From Pseudomonas cremoricolorata (GTDB lineage: Bacteria; Pseudomonadota; Gammaproteobacteria; Pseudomonadales; Pseudomonadaceae), in the NCBI RefSeq assembly GCF_000759535.1, contig NZ_CP009455.1:1364001-1428000 (forward strand): a stretch of 64,000 nucleotides of DNA. The letters are read 5' to 3'. This document shows, piece by piece, positions 15,179 to 24,493 of this stretch. Position numbers and translations under genes: made by a program. The stretch's first letter is position 1, and each line of letters begins with the position of its first letter. The notes beneath the pieces were generated by a model. It had not been told where the DNA came from, made no database searches, and saw only the letters and a program-made list of their open reading frames with translations.

Positions 15179-18100
15179 TTATATACCCGGAAATGCCGTG
15201 ACTATATTTCCAAACCTGTCAGTTTGCGTGGTAATAATCGAGGTTGCATTATTGTTTTTTAGGTAGTCCGTCCCTATAGTCCTACCAACATCTACCTGTC
15301 TGACATACAAAATTCCATGAGCTTTGCTTTCAAGTGTTTTGACAACAGGTGAGCTAACCACCTGATCACTCTGCAATAGTCGCCGCAACTCTCCTTCAGG
15401 CATATTAAACTGACTCTTATTTGCTTTTCCGCTCAAGTGCTCCTTGAGGATATGATTCATGCCGAATTTGTTTGTACCAGTTTGAAGATTAATCCGTGAT
15501 TGCACTCGGCTAGGGACATGAATTGCAGATTCGCCTGTCGATTTTGTACCTTCAGCCCCAGTCCCTTTCTCAGATCCGCCCTGCCCCGCACCTTTATGCC
15601 CCGACTCCACCGAGACTGCCCGACGCTCACCACCTCCCTTACGCCCCGGCAGCCCTCCGGTCAACACCGACGTTATTAACTTACCGCCGCCGATCAGCTT
15701 GTCTTCAAACTCATCACGATCATCAAGCACTTTATCTTCGATGGCGTCCGCCAGCGCTTTGCCCAGCTTGTCATTGACCTGTTCAGCCCGCTTGTTGAAC
15801 TCCTCGCCCAATGGCGTTTGGTCCACAGCTCTGCGCAAAGCCATCTGCGCCAGACCTTTCGGGCCTTGGGTGACGGCAATCAGAACAGTGATCGCCTCTT
15901 CCTGCTCAGGATGGTCCTGAACGTATTTGTTCAGGTCGGCGACAGACCGCAGTGTGTCCTGGGAGAACGTGAGCTTTTCTGCATCGTCGTCCGTGATGTC
16001 CGTTGGACTTAGCTGAAGGACTCGATCATTGCCGACAACGGCTGCACTGGTCTGGAGTTTTTCACCCTGCTCCGCAACGGCACTGAGATCGATACCACTT
16101 AGGTACGCAAGCTCTGCTACCACCGTCTCCTGGAAATCGGGATCTGCCATCAACTGCCTGGCTTGGCGCGGAGTCAGGCCGGCTTGCAGCAAACCATCCA
16201 ACGTATTCTCGGCAAAATCATCGCCCATCCGCTGCGTCGTCTGCGTATCCAGCTTGCGGCCCAGCGAGCTTTCCAGCTTGTTCATCGCCCGGGTCAGGTT
16301 GCGGGACGCCTGCTCGTAGTTCTGCTTTGCGGTTTCGTCGTAGTTCTTTACTTGCCTGGCCCATTCCTTGACCGTTGCAGGTGTGTGCCGGACCGCATCC
16401 ACCGAGGACTTGGTCACATACAGATCAGTCCGCCGCTCATCGTCCTTGGTGACTTCATACGCCCGATCCACATCGCGGTTCAGGCCTGTGGTCGAGTCCT
16501 GGCCGTCGCGGTCGGCGCGTACCACCACATCGCCTGCGCCGACCGTGCCGCGCACGATCTGCTGGCGGTCCTTGTTGTAGTTCCAGCCTTCGACACTCCA
16601 GCCGTCTTTCTGGTTGTCGCCTTTACCGACCTGGCTTGGGTCCTGGGTGGTGTCCTTGCCGACGCCGTACGAGCCGCCGACGTTGAGGTAGTAGCCGTGC
16701 TCCTTGTCCTTGCCGGCGATGTCGCTGAAGCCCAGGGTGTTGGTGTCGAGCTTGAGGTTGCCGGTGTCGGAGGCGATCAGCGCGCCGTCGAGCTGGGTGT
16801 GGTTGCCGGTGCGCAGGTCGAGCTTGTCCTGGGCGGTGATGCTGGTCTGTTTCTCGACCCAGTTCTTGTCACCGGTGGTCTTGCCGTAGCCCACCGAGCC
16901 GCTGGCGCCCGATCCAGGCCCGACCACTACCGTGGCGCTGAGGTCGAACTCCTTGCCTTGCACCTTGCCTGTGTCAGGCAGTGAGCTGACGTTGAGGTCG
17001 CGGCCTACGCGGCCGACCACATCCTTGCCGCGCAGGGTGGCGCCGCCGATGTTGGTGTCCTGGCCGCTGGTGAAGGCGAGTTGGTTGCCGGCGTAGAGGT
17101 AGGCTTCCTGCTGCTGCTCGCCCTCGCGCTCGAGATTGCCCTTGCCCATGTTGACGCTGGCGTAGAACCCCACGCCTTCTGAGCCAATGGCCAGGCCGAC
17201 TTCGCCGCCACCACTGCGACGACTGTTGTTGGTTTCGCTGTCGTTTTGCGCAGCGGTGATGTTGAGGGTGTTGCCGGCGCCCAGGTTGATGTCGCGCTGG
17301 GTCTGGATCTGCGTGCCGATCAGGTTGAGGTCGTTGCTGGCCTTGAGGTTGGCATCGCGCCCGGCCTGCAAGCTGGTGACGGTCGAGTTGCCCTGGCTCT
17401 GGTCGTTGTCGGCCACGCCGCGGCTGCCGCCGACGCCGATCTTGAAGCCGCCGCTGGTGCCGCCGTGGAACCCGCTCCAGCTCTTCTGCTCGCTGCTTTC
17501 CTGGGCGTAGCTGCCTTTGGCTGCATCGAGGGTGACGTCGCGGCCCTGGATGTTGATATCGCGGCCCGACTGCAACTGTCCGCCGCTGATGCGCACAGCG
17601 TTGTTGGCGGCGATGTTCAGGTCGTTGCCGGCATCCAGGGTGGACGGGCGGTTGCTGGTTTCGGTGACGATCTGGCGGCTGCTCTCGCGGCTGTTGCCGA
17701 ACTTGGCGTCTGCGGTCGGGCCTGAGAGGAACTGCGAGATGCTGTCGACGGCCCGCAGCGTGCTGGAGGCTTTACTGGTTGCGTCTTCGCCTTTGCCGGC
17801 ACCGCTGACGGCATCCTTGGTGCTGCCGAAGTTGTGGTTGATGGTCGCGCTGAGGCCGTTGCGCGAACGCTCGCGCATCTGCTCGGTGACCTGCGACTCG
17901 CGGGCGGCATCGATGTTGACGTCACGGCCCGCGGCCAGGCGAATGTCGTTGAAGGCTTGCAGGTCGGAGCCGACCTGGTTGATGTCGCGTCGTGCGGCAA
18001 CGTCCAGGTTGCCACCTGCGCTGATCTGGCTGGCTGCGCTGGTTTCCTGGGCGAGGCGATCCTTGGCCTTGTTGCGCTCGTTGCCGGCGAACAGGGTGAC

Positions 18101-21100
18101 GCCGTTGTCATCGGAGGAAATACCGATGCCGGTCTGCTTCTTGCTCTTCCAGTCCTGGCTGGAATGGCTGTTCTGCGCGGCCAGCACGTTGACATCCCGG
18201 CCGGCTTGCAGGCCGATATCGTCACCAGCATCGATGCGGCTACCGACCACGTTGATGTCGCGCTCGCTGCGCAGGTAGGCATTGCGCATGGCGTCGATCT
18301 GGCTGCCGACGCTGGTGACGTCCTGCGCCTGGTTGCCCGCCTCCTTGGCCGAGGCGATGGACAGGAAGCCGCCCGACAATGAAAGCCCGGTTTTCTTCTT
18401 GTATTTCTCCTGGTGGCTGAAGGCTTCTTGGTTGGCCAAAAGCAGGTTGATGTCGCCGGATTTGTCGAGCAGACCGGCTCTGAGGTCGGCATCTCTGCCC
18501 GCCTCAATACTGCTGCCGCGCAGGTTCACATCGCGGCCAGTGGCGATCACCGCGTCATTGCCTGCGCTCAGTTCGCTGCCGACCTGGGCGACATTGCTGG
18601 TCATCTGGCTCTTGCCGCTTTTCGACAGGCCGAACGAGCCAGACTTGGTGGTCTTGCTGTAGGTGCCGTGCTGTTCGGCTGCGGCGTTGATGGAGACGTC
18701 GTTGGTGGCGCCGAGGATCAGGTCGTTGCCCGCCGAAAGCTGGCTGCCGACGATGTTCACGTCGCGCCCGCCGCTGAGGCTGACTCCGCCATCGGCGGCC
18801 TTGCGGGTGTTGATGGTCAGGTCCTGACCGGCCTCGATCTTCGAGGCGACGTTGGTGGCGTCGTAGGTTTCTTCCTGATGGGTTTTCTTGCGCCCGAACG
18901 AGCCGCTGCTTTTCTTGAATGCGTTGTAAGCGTCTTCGTTCTGAGCCGAGGCGATGTTGACGTCACGGCCGGCGTCGAGGGCCAGATCCTTGCCGGCGCT
19001 GGCGCGGCTGGCGACGACATTGATGTCGCGGTTGGCGGCGGTGTTCAGGTCGCTGCCTGCGGCAACGCTGGAAGACAACTGCCGGGCCTGGGTCGTGGTG
19101 ATGGTGCGGTGGCCACCTTCAAGCAGTTGGCGCTTCTGGCTTTCGTCGGTTTTCGCCAGCAGGTTGACGTCACCGCCCGCCTGCAGCGTCGCAGTGTTAC
19201 CTGCGCGCACACTGCCGTAGTTGGTGATGTCGCGCCCCGCCGAGACCGTCAGGTCCTTGCCGGCACTGATACCACTCCCCGCATCCGTAAACGTCTTGTA
19301 CCCCACCCCATCACGCACTTTGATCGCCGTGCGTTCGTTGAGGATGTCGCCTTTCACGGCGGTGAGGCTCACGCGTTCGCCGCGGATTTCGCCGGCCATG
19401 GCGTTGCGGATGCTGTCCTGGGCGAGCATCTGCAGGTTGTTGCCGGCCTCGACCAGGCCGCCCTGGTAGAGGCTGCCGCCGCTGGCGACGTTGAGGTCGT
19501 TGCTGGCGCGCAGGGTGCCGACGTTGACCAGGTCGCCGCCGCTGATCAGGTTGAGGTCGCGGCCTTGAATCAGGCTGTTGCCGCGCACGTTGCGGGCGTC
19601 GGCCTTGGCCAGGTACAGCACCGGCACCAGCACCTTCTGCCCTTCCACCACGCGGTTTTCCATCCACACGATGTCGTGGGTCAGGGCGCCGACCTGTTCG
19701 GCGTTGAGGCTAACGCCCAAGCTGAGGTTGAGCGCGTCCTTGCTGGCGACGGCGTTGTCCATCAGGTAGCGGTACTGGTCGTAGTCGCTGGCAAGGCCGT
19801 TGGCGAGGAAGCGTTGGCCGGTTTGCGCAAGCACCGCGTCGCGGATCAGGCGTTGTTCGTAGAGGCCGTCACCCAGGCGCCGCCAGTTGTTGTCGGGGTC
19901 GATTTTCAGGCGGTCGAGCAGGTAGTCGGAGCCGAGGAACTGCGACAGGTCGGTGAGCTTGGGGTTGGTCTCGATCAGGTAATTGCTGGTTGGGTCAGGG
20001 TTGCGGATGAACAGCCCGTACTCGCCCTTGGGCAGTTGGAAGGTGGCGCCCTGGGTCGGATCGACGCTGACGAACGGAATGCCGCTGTAGTCGACCGGGG
20101 TGAAGCCGGTCTGCACGCTGCCATCGGCATCGACGCGCTTGACCGGGGTGACGCTGCCGATGCCGACATCGTTGGCGCCCTCGGCCTGCTTGTTCAGGGT
20201 CAGTTCGAGCACGCCCAGCGGGGCGCCGGTCTGGTCGTCGCCGAGGGCGCCGGTGAGGATCTCCAGCACGTTGTGCTCGCTCACCGCGCCGTTCTGTACG
20301 CTGCGCGCCACGTTGAGGTTGACCGTGCCGCCGGCTTGCAGGGTGGCGGCGTACAGCGGCGGTGATTTATCGGTCCAGGGCAGGTCGTGGCTGAGCTCGG
20401 CGAAGCGGCTGTCGGCTGAGCGCGACTTGAGCAGCTCGAAGCGCGCCAGGTCGAAGTTGCCGGCGGCGACGGCGGCGTTGAACGCCGGCACGTCGATGTA
20501 TTCCATCTGGTCCCAGTAGCCGGTGTCGATGCGTCCGGGGGTGCCGATGACGGTGATCTCGTGCCCGGTGCGCTCGGAAGCGCCGAGGTTGAGCAGGTCG
20601 TTGGCGGTGATGCCGAGGTTGCCGTTGGCCGCCAGCAGGCTGTAGCGGTTCTGCACCTGATCGGCGTTGATGGTCAGGTCCTTGCCGGCGACCAAACGCG
20701 CCGACGGCGAATCCTTGACCGCGGTTTCCAGCAGGGTCTGCTCGATGGTGATTTCGCCACGCTTGAACGAGTCATGGCCTTTGCAGTGCTGGCCGCAGAC
20801 CCAGCTCAGGCTGCCCGAGACGACGGTCTGGCCGAGTTCGAATTCAGCCTTGGCGTTTTCCACGAAGGCAGCGTTGAGGCTGATGGCGCCTTGGCTTTCG
20901 ACGGTGCCGGACAGGTTGCTGAAGCGCTGCGCGGGAGCGCCGTCGAGGCCGGCCACCGAGAGGTCGCCAACGCTGTAGAGGTCGCCGTAGAGGTTGTTCA
21001 CCGCGGCGCTGCGCAGGGCCATGCCGCCGCCGCTGAACAGCAACGCGTCGGCTCCGTTGTTGATCGACTGGCTGGCGCTGAGGATGGCCGCGCCCTGGGC

Positions 21101-24100
21101 ACCGAGGGTGCCGCGGTTGTCGATGCGTGCGGCGTCGATGCTGAGGGTGTTGCGCGCGGTCAGGTAACCGAGGTTGTCGAGGGTGCTGGCAAGCTCGAGG
21201 CGCAGGTCGCTGCCGGCGCCGATACGGCCGCCGTTCTGGGTCAGCTGATTGGCCTTGATCCCGATCAGACGCTGGGCCGAGAGGCGGCCGCTGTTGCTCA
21301 GGTCGCCGCTGAGGTTGAGCTGCAGGTTGCCGTCGCTGAACAGGTCGCCGGCGTTGTCGAGCTGGCGCAGGTTGAGGGTCAGGTCGCTGCCGCTGGCCAG
21401 ACGATCACCGGCCTGCAAGGCCAGCGCATCGCTGGTGTAGGTCAGGGCCTTGTTCAGCTGCACCTTGCCCAGGCCATCGACGCTGCCGAACTGCCAGTCG
21501 CCGCTGCCCAGGGCGTTGATGCTGCCGCTCGCACCGCTCAAGCGCTTGAAGTCGAGGGTCAGCAGGCCGGCGCCTGCGTGTTCGAGGCTGCCGTCGCGGT
21601 TGTCCAGGGCATCGGCCTTGAGGCGCAGCGCGCTGCTGCCGACGGCGATACGGCCGTTGCTGTTGTCGATGCGTTCGCTGAAGTCGAGGCTGCTGAGGTC
21701 GGTGGCGCTTTTCGCGGCGCTGCTGGAGTTGCCGAGGGCGCGCAGTTGACCGCCGCGGTTGTCCAAGGTGGCGCCGCTCAGGGCCAGGCTGCTGTTGGCT
21801 TCGATCAGGCCGCCCTGGTTGTCGAGCTGGCCTGCGGCGATGCGCACGCCTTCGCCGCTGAGCTGGGCGCCGCCGGTGTTGCTCAGGCGGTCGCCCTGGA
21901 AGGCCAGGGCGTAGCGGGCGAACAGTTGTCCGCCGCTGTTGCTCAGGTTGCCGACGTTGAGGGTGAGGTCGCCGGCCAGGCTGGCGATGGAGCCGGTGTT
22001 GTCGGCCAGACGGCCGTTGCTCAGGCGTGCGGCGTCGATCAGCACGCTGTCGCCCTGAATGGCCCCGCCGAGGTTGCTGACGCTGCCGCCCGCCATGTCC
22101 AGGCGCACCTGGCCGCCACGGGCCAGTACGCTGCCTTGGTCGTTGTCGAGCAGGTTGCCGCTGTAGTTCAGGCCGCCGCTGCCGGCCACCAGTTGGCCTT
22201 GCTGACGGTTGTCGAGGCGGCTGGTAGCCAGGTCGAGCTGCTTGCCACGCAGGCTGCCGGCCTGGTTATCCACAGCCGCCGCGCCACGCAGAACAAGCGC
22301 GCCGTTACCGGCATCGAGCACCCCGCCGAGGTTGCTCAGGGTGGTGCCGACGTTCAGGCGGATATCGCCGCCATCGCTGACCAGCGCGCCTTTGTCGTCG
22401 TTGTGCAGGCGCGCTGCGTCTACCAGCAGCTGCTTGCCGACCACGGTGCCGCCGCTGTTGTCCAGCCAGGCGCCGCTCAGCGCCAGCGCGCCTTCGCTTT
22501 GCAGCTGGCCGCCACGGTTGAGCAGTTGCGCCTGGCTGGCGTCGTTGCCCTGGCTGGCAAGCATCAGTGCCAGACCCTGGGCACCGGCAGCCAGCAGGCC
22601 TTGCTCACGGTTGTCCAACGCTGCGGCGCGCAGGTCGATGCGCTCGGCGACGATCTTGCCGCCGCGGTTATCGATGCGGGCACCCGGTGCGGCGATATCC
22701 ACTGCGGCGCCGAGCAGGCGCCCGGCACGGTTGTCGAGGCTGCTGGCGCTCAGGCGCAGGTCGCCGGCGATGGCCAGCAGGCGGCCATTCTGGTTGATCA
22801 GCTCACCGGCATCGATGCTCAGGCGCTGCTGTGCCTGTACGGTGCCGGCGCTGTTGTCCAGGCTGCGACGGGCGTTGATCTGGGCATTACCGCTGCGGGC
22901 CGAAAGCAGGCCGGCGCGGTTGTCGAGGGTGTCGGTGTAGAGGCTCAGGCGGCTGGCATCAATCTGCCCGGCCTGGTTATCCACAGCCTTGGCCTTGATC
23001 GCCAGACTGGCGTTGCCGGTCTGGATCAGGCCGTTGCGGTTATCCAGGCGATCGAGCTGCAACGACACATCCTGGCCATTGCCGAAACGGATCACCCCTT
23101 CCAGGTTGACGATGGCCGGCGTGGCCAGAACCAGCGCCTGTTCGCCGACGATGCGTGCATTTTTGCCTTGGTTTGTCAGTTGGGCGGTGTTCAGCTCGAC
23201 CGTTCTGGCCTGCACCACCGCGCGGTTATCCACAGCCTCGCTGGCCTTGACGCTGAGGCGGCGGCTGGCTTCGAGGCTGCCGCTGTTGCTCACCTGGGCG
23301 GCGTCGATGCGCAGGTCGCCCTTGGCGTTGCGGGTGTTGTCGGTGTTGACCCCGGCGGCCAGGGTGCCGGCATTGCGCACGCTGCCGGCGCTGATGTCGA
23401 GGCTGTCGCGGGTGGCCAGGCTCTGCGCGTTGCTCAGCTCGCCCGGGGTGCGTACGCGGGCGTTGCCAGCGTAGGCCTTGCCGCCCAGTTCAACGCTGGC
23501 GGCCTTGATGTCCAAGGTGCCCTTGGCCGAGGCCTGGGCCATGTTCAGGTGACCATTGGCGTCGAGCTGGATGTCGCCAGCGCTGGCCGCCAGGTTGCCG
23601 GCGGTTCTGACGCCGACGCCGCGCTCGGTGCCCACCAGCTTGATGGTGTCGGCGTACATGCCGCCCAGGGCCGAGGAGTCGATGGCCAGCTGCGGTTTGT
23701 CTGCCGGATTACCGGCCCGGGCGCGCGTGGCCAGGGTGTCTGCGTCGACATCATTGACACCAGCGATGACGTTGAGCTGCTTGGCGTGGATATCGGCGTT
23801 GATCTTCGCCGAGCGGGTGATGATGTCGAACTGATCGACGCGGCTGGCATCCAGCCCTTGCCCGTCGATGCTGACGCTGCCGCCATCCACGGCGAAGCGC
23901 TCGAGCTTGCCGCTGGCATTGAGCTCGGGCTTGCCGGTGCTGAGCGTCACCCGGGGCGTGTTGATGAAGCCGCAACCGTTGCAACTGATGCCGTCGGGGT
24001 TGGCGACGATGACCCGCGCGCTCTGCCCGGCCACCTCGGTGTAGCCCCTGAGCTGGGTGGCGTTGGCACCGGTGACTTCGTTGAGAATCGTGTTCGCCGC

Positions 24101-24469
24101 ACGGCCCTTGAGCTGGTCGTTGCCGAGAATGTTGCCGCCCAGTTGCGTGGCCTGGATAGCCTGGGTCGAGTTGTTGAGGATCACCCCGTTACGGTCGACG
24201 TTGTACTGCTTGAACTGGTTGTGCGACAGCCCGGCGCCATTGGGCGCGGCGATGTTGATCACCGGCACGCCATTGCCGGCCTTGCCGACCTGGGTGTTGG
24301 TGGTGCCGCTCACGGCGATGCCATCGGCCTGGGCCCACAGCGGCTGCCAAAACATCACGTTGACCAGCAGCACGGCCAGCAGGCGCTTGGGCATGCCGAG
24401 GAAGGTGGCGCGCTCGGTTACGCGAGCGGAAGGCTGACGCGCCAGCAGGGCCATTTGATGAACGTCCAT
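15179..24469 (-). CDS. cdiA: CdiA, contact-dependent inhibition toxin / two-partner-secretion exoprotein
   Basis: 3,096 residues. Order: extended signal peptide (about 1-48, ending PLWAQA), TPS/haemagglutination domain with NPDGISCNGCGF near 160, a long run of FHA repeats (RLDNRQGQ, SNLGG, GGxL units), a CGQHCKGH segment near 1,225, a central region likely to bind the receptor, a second repeat block with AGRDVNI units, a pre-toxin region, and after the conserved GSEKGTGAEGTK a tip of about 110 residues. The tip has HILKEHLSGK, KSQF, YVRQVDVGR and GNIVTAFPG, a pattern like bacterial EndoU/BECR ribonucleases. No VENN motif was found. Exported by the CdiB encoded upstream; neutralised by the cdiI that follows. 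Confidence 0.92.
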   Translation of the reverse strand: MDVHQMALLARQPSARVTERATFLGMPKRLLAVLLVNVMFWQPLWAQADGIAVSGTTNTQVGKAGNGVPVINIAAPNGAGLSHNQFKQYNVDRNGVILNNSTQAIQATQLGGNILGNDQLKGRAANTILNEVTGANATQLRGYTEVAGQSARVIVANPDGISCNGCGFINTPRVTLSTGKPELNASGKLERFAVDGGSVSIDGQGLDASRVDQFDIITRSAKINADIHAKQLNVIAGVNDVDADTLATRARAGNPADKPQLAIDSSALGGMYADTIKLVGTERGVGVRTAGNLAASAGDIQLDANGHLNMAQASAKGTLDIKAASVELGGKAYAGNARVRTPGELSNAQSLATRDSLDISAGSVRNAGTLAAGVNTDNTRNAKGDLRIDAAQVSNSGSLEASRRLSVKASEAVDNRAVVQARTVELNTAQLTNQGKNARIVGEQALVLATPAIVNLEGVIRFGNGQDVSLQLDRLDNRNGLIQTGNASLAIKAKAVDNQAGQIDASRLSLYTDTLDNRAGLLSARSGNAQINARRSLDNSAGTVQAQQRLSIDAGELINQNGRLLAIAGDLRLSASSLDNRAGRLLGAAVDIAAPGARIDNRGGKIVAERIDLRAAALDNREQGLLAAGAQGLALMLASQGNDASQAQLLNRGGQLQSEGALALSGAWLDNSGGTVVGKQLLVDAARLHNDDKGALVSDGGDIRLNVGTTLSNLGGVLDAGNGALVLRGAAAVDNQAGSLRGKQLDLATSRLDNRQQGQLVAGSGGLNYSGNLLDNDQGSVLARGGQVRLDMAGGSVSNLGGAIQGDSVLIDAARLSNGRLADNTGSIASLAGDLTLNVGNLSNSGGQLFARYALAFQGDRLSNTGGAQLSGEGVRIAAGQLDNQGGLIEANSSLALSGATLDNRGGQLRALGNSSSAAKSATDLSSLDFSERIDNSNGRIAVGSSALRLKADALDNRDGSLEHAGAGLLTLDFKRLSGASGSINALGSGDWQFGSVDGLGKVQLNKALTYTSDALALQAGDRLASGSDLTLNLRQLDNAGDLFSDGNLQLNLSGDLSNSGRLSAQRLIGIKANQLTQNGGRIGAGSDLRLELASTLDNLGYLTARNTLSIDAARIDNRGTLGAQGAAILSASQSINNGADALLFSGGGMALRSAAVNNLYGDLYSVGDLSVAGLDGAPAQRFSNLSGTVESQGAISLNAAFVENAKAEFELGQTVVSGSLSWVCGQHCKGHDSFKRGEITIEQTLLETAVKDSPSARLVAGKDLTINADQVQNRYSLLAANGNLGITANDLLNLGASERTGHEITVIGTPGRIDTGYWDQMEYIDVPAFNAAVAAGNFDLARFELLKSRSADSRFAELSHDLPWTDKSPPLYAATLQAGGTVNLNVARSVQNGAVSEHNVLEILTGALGDDQTGAPLGVLELTLNKQAEGANDVGIGSVTPVKRVDADGSVQTGFTPVDYSGIPFVSVDPTQGATFQLPKGEYGLFIRNPDPTSNYLIETNPKLTDLSQFLGSDYLLDRLKIDPDNNWRRLGDGLYEQRLIRDAVLAQTGQRFLANGLASDYDQYRYLMDNAVASKDALNLSLGVSLNAEQVGALTHDIVWMENRVVEGQKVLVPVLYLAKADARNVRGNSLIQGRDLNLISGGDLVNVGTLRASNDLNVASGGSLYQGGLVEAGNNLQMLAQDSIRNAMAGEIRGERVSLTAVKGDILNERTAIKVRDGVGYKTFTDAGSGISAGKDLTVSAGRDITNYGSVRAGNTATLQAGGDVNLLAKTDESQKRQLLEGGHRTITTTQARQLSSSVAAGSDLNTAANRDINVVASRASAGKDLALDAGRDVNIASAQNEDAYNAFKKSSGSFGRKKTHQEETYDATNVASKIEAGQDLTINTRKAADGGVSLSGGRDVNIVGSQLSAGNDLILGATNDVSINAAAEQHGTYSKTTKSGSFGLSKSGKSQMTSNVAQVGSELSAGNDAVIATGRDVNLRGSSIEAGRDADLRAGLLDKSGDINLLLANQEAFSHQEKYKKKTGLSLSGGFLSIASAKEAGNQAQDVTSVGSQIDAMRNAYLRSERDINVVGSRIDAGDDIGLQAGRDVNVLAAQNSHSSQDWKSKKQTGIGISSDDNGVTLFAGNERNKAKDRLAQETSAASQISAGGNLDVAARRDINQVGSDLQAFNDIRLAAGRDVNIDAARESQVTEQMRERSRNGLSATINHNFGSTKDAVSGAGKGEDATSKASSTLRAVDSISQFLSGPTADAKFGNSRESSRQIVTETSNRPSTLDAGNDLNIAANNAVRISGGQLQSGRDINIQGRDVTLDAAKGSYAQESSEQKSWSGFHGGTSGGFKIGVGGSRGVADNDQSQGNSTVTSLQAGRDANLKASNDLNLIGTQIQTQRDINLGAGNTLNITAAQNDSETNNSRRSGGGEVGLAIGSEGVGFYASVNMGKGNLEREGEQQQEAYLYAGNQLAFTSGQDTNIGGATLRGKDVVGRVGRDLNVSSLPDTGKVQGKEFDLSATVVVGPGSGASGSVGYGKTTGDKNWVEKQTSITAQDKLDLRTGNHTQLDGALIASDTGNLKLDTNTLGFSDIAGKDKEHGYYLNVGGSYGVGKDTTQDPSQVGKGDNQKDGWSVEGWNYNKDRQQIVRGTVGAGDVVVRADRDGQDSTTGLNRDVDRAYEVTKDDERRTDLYVTKSSVDAVRHTPATVKEWARQVKNYDETAKQNYEQASRNLTRAMNKLESSLGRKLDTQTTQRMGDDFAENTLDGLLQAGLTPRQARQLMADPDFQETVVAELAYLSGIDLSAVAEQGEKLQTSAAVVGNDRVLQLSPTDITDDDAEKLTFSQDTLRSVADLNKYVQDHPEQEEAITVLIAVTQGPKGLAQMALRRAVDQTPLGEEFNKRAEQVNDKLGKALADAIEDKVLDDRDEFEDKLIGGGKLITSVLTGGLPGRKGGGERRAVSVESGHKGAGQGGSEKGTGAEGTKSTGESAIHVPSRVQSRINLQTGTNKFGMNHILKEHLSGKANKSQFNMPEGELRRLLQSDQVVSSPVVKTLESKAHGILYVRQVDVGRTIGTDYLKNNNATSIITTQTDRFGNIVTAFPGI
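15542..16901 (-). repeat. Long direct repeat, copy B (within cdiA)
   Basis: Pre-toxin part of cdiA, matching copy A at 13,055-14,387. It begins in the codons before the toxin junction and extends upstream to the GSVGYGKTT segment. Same strand, so recombination between copies would delete the present tip and cdiI. Confidence 0.85.
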
Positions 24470-24493
24470 GTAAGCAACCTCGGAACTGCGGTG

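Noticed and set aside
19000..23300. Tandem repeat or CRISPR-like periodicity
   Set aside because: Periodic words (GTTGTC, GCTGCC) come from FHA repeats of CdiA at protein level, not from DNA repeats with spacers.
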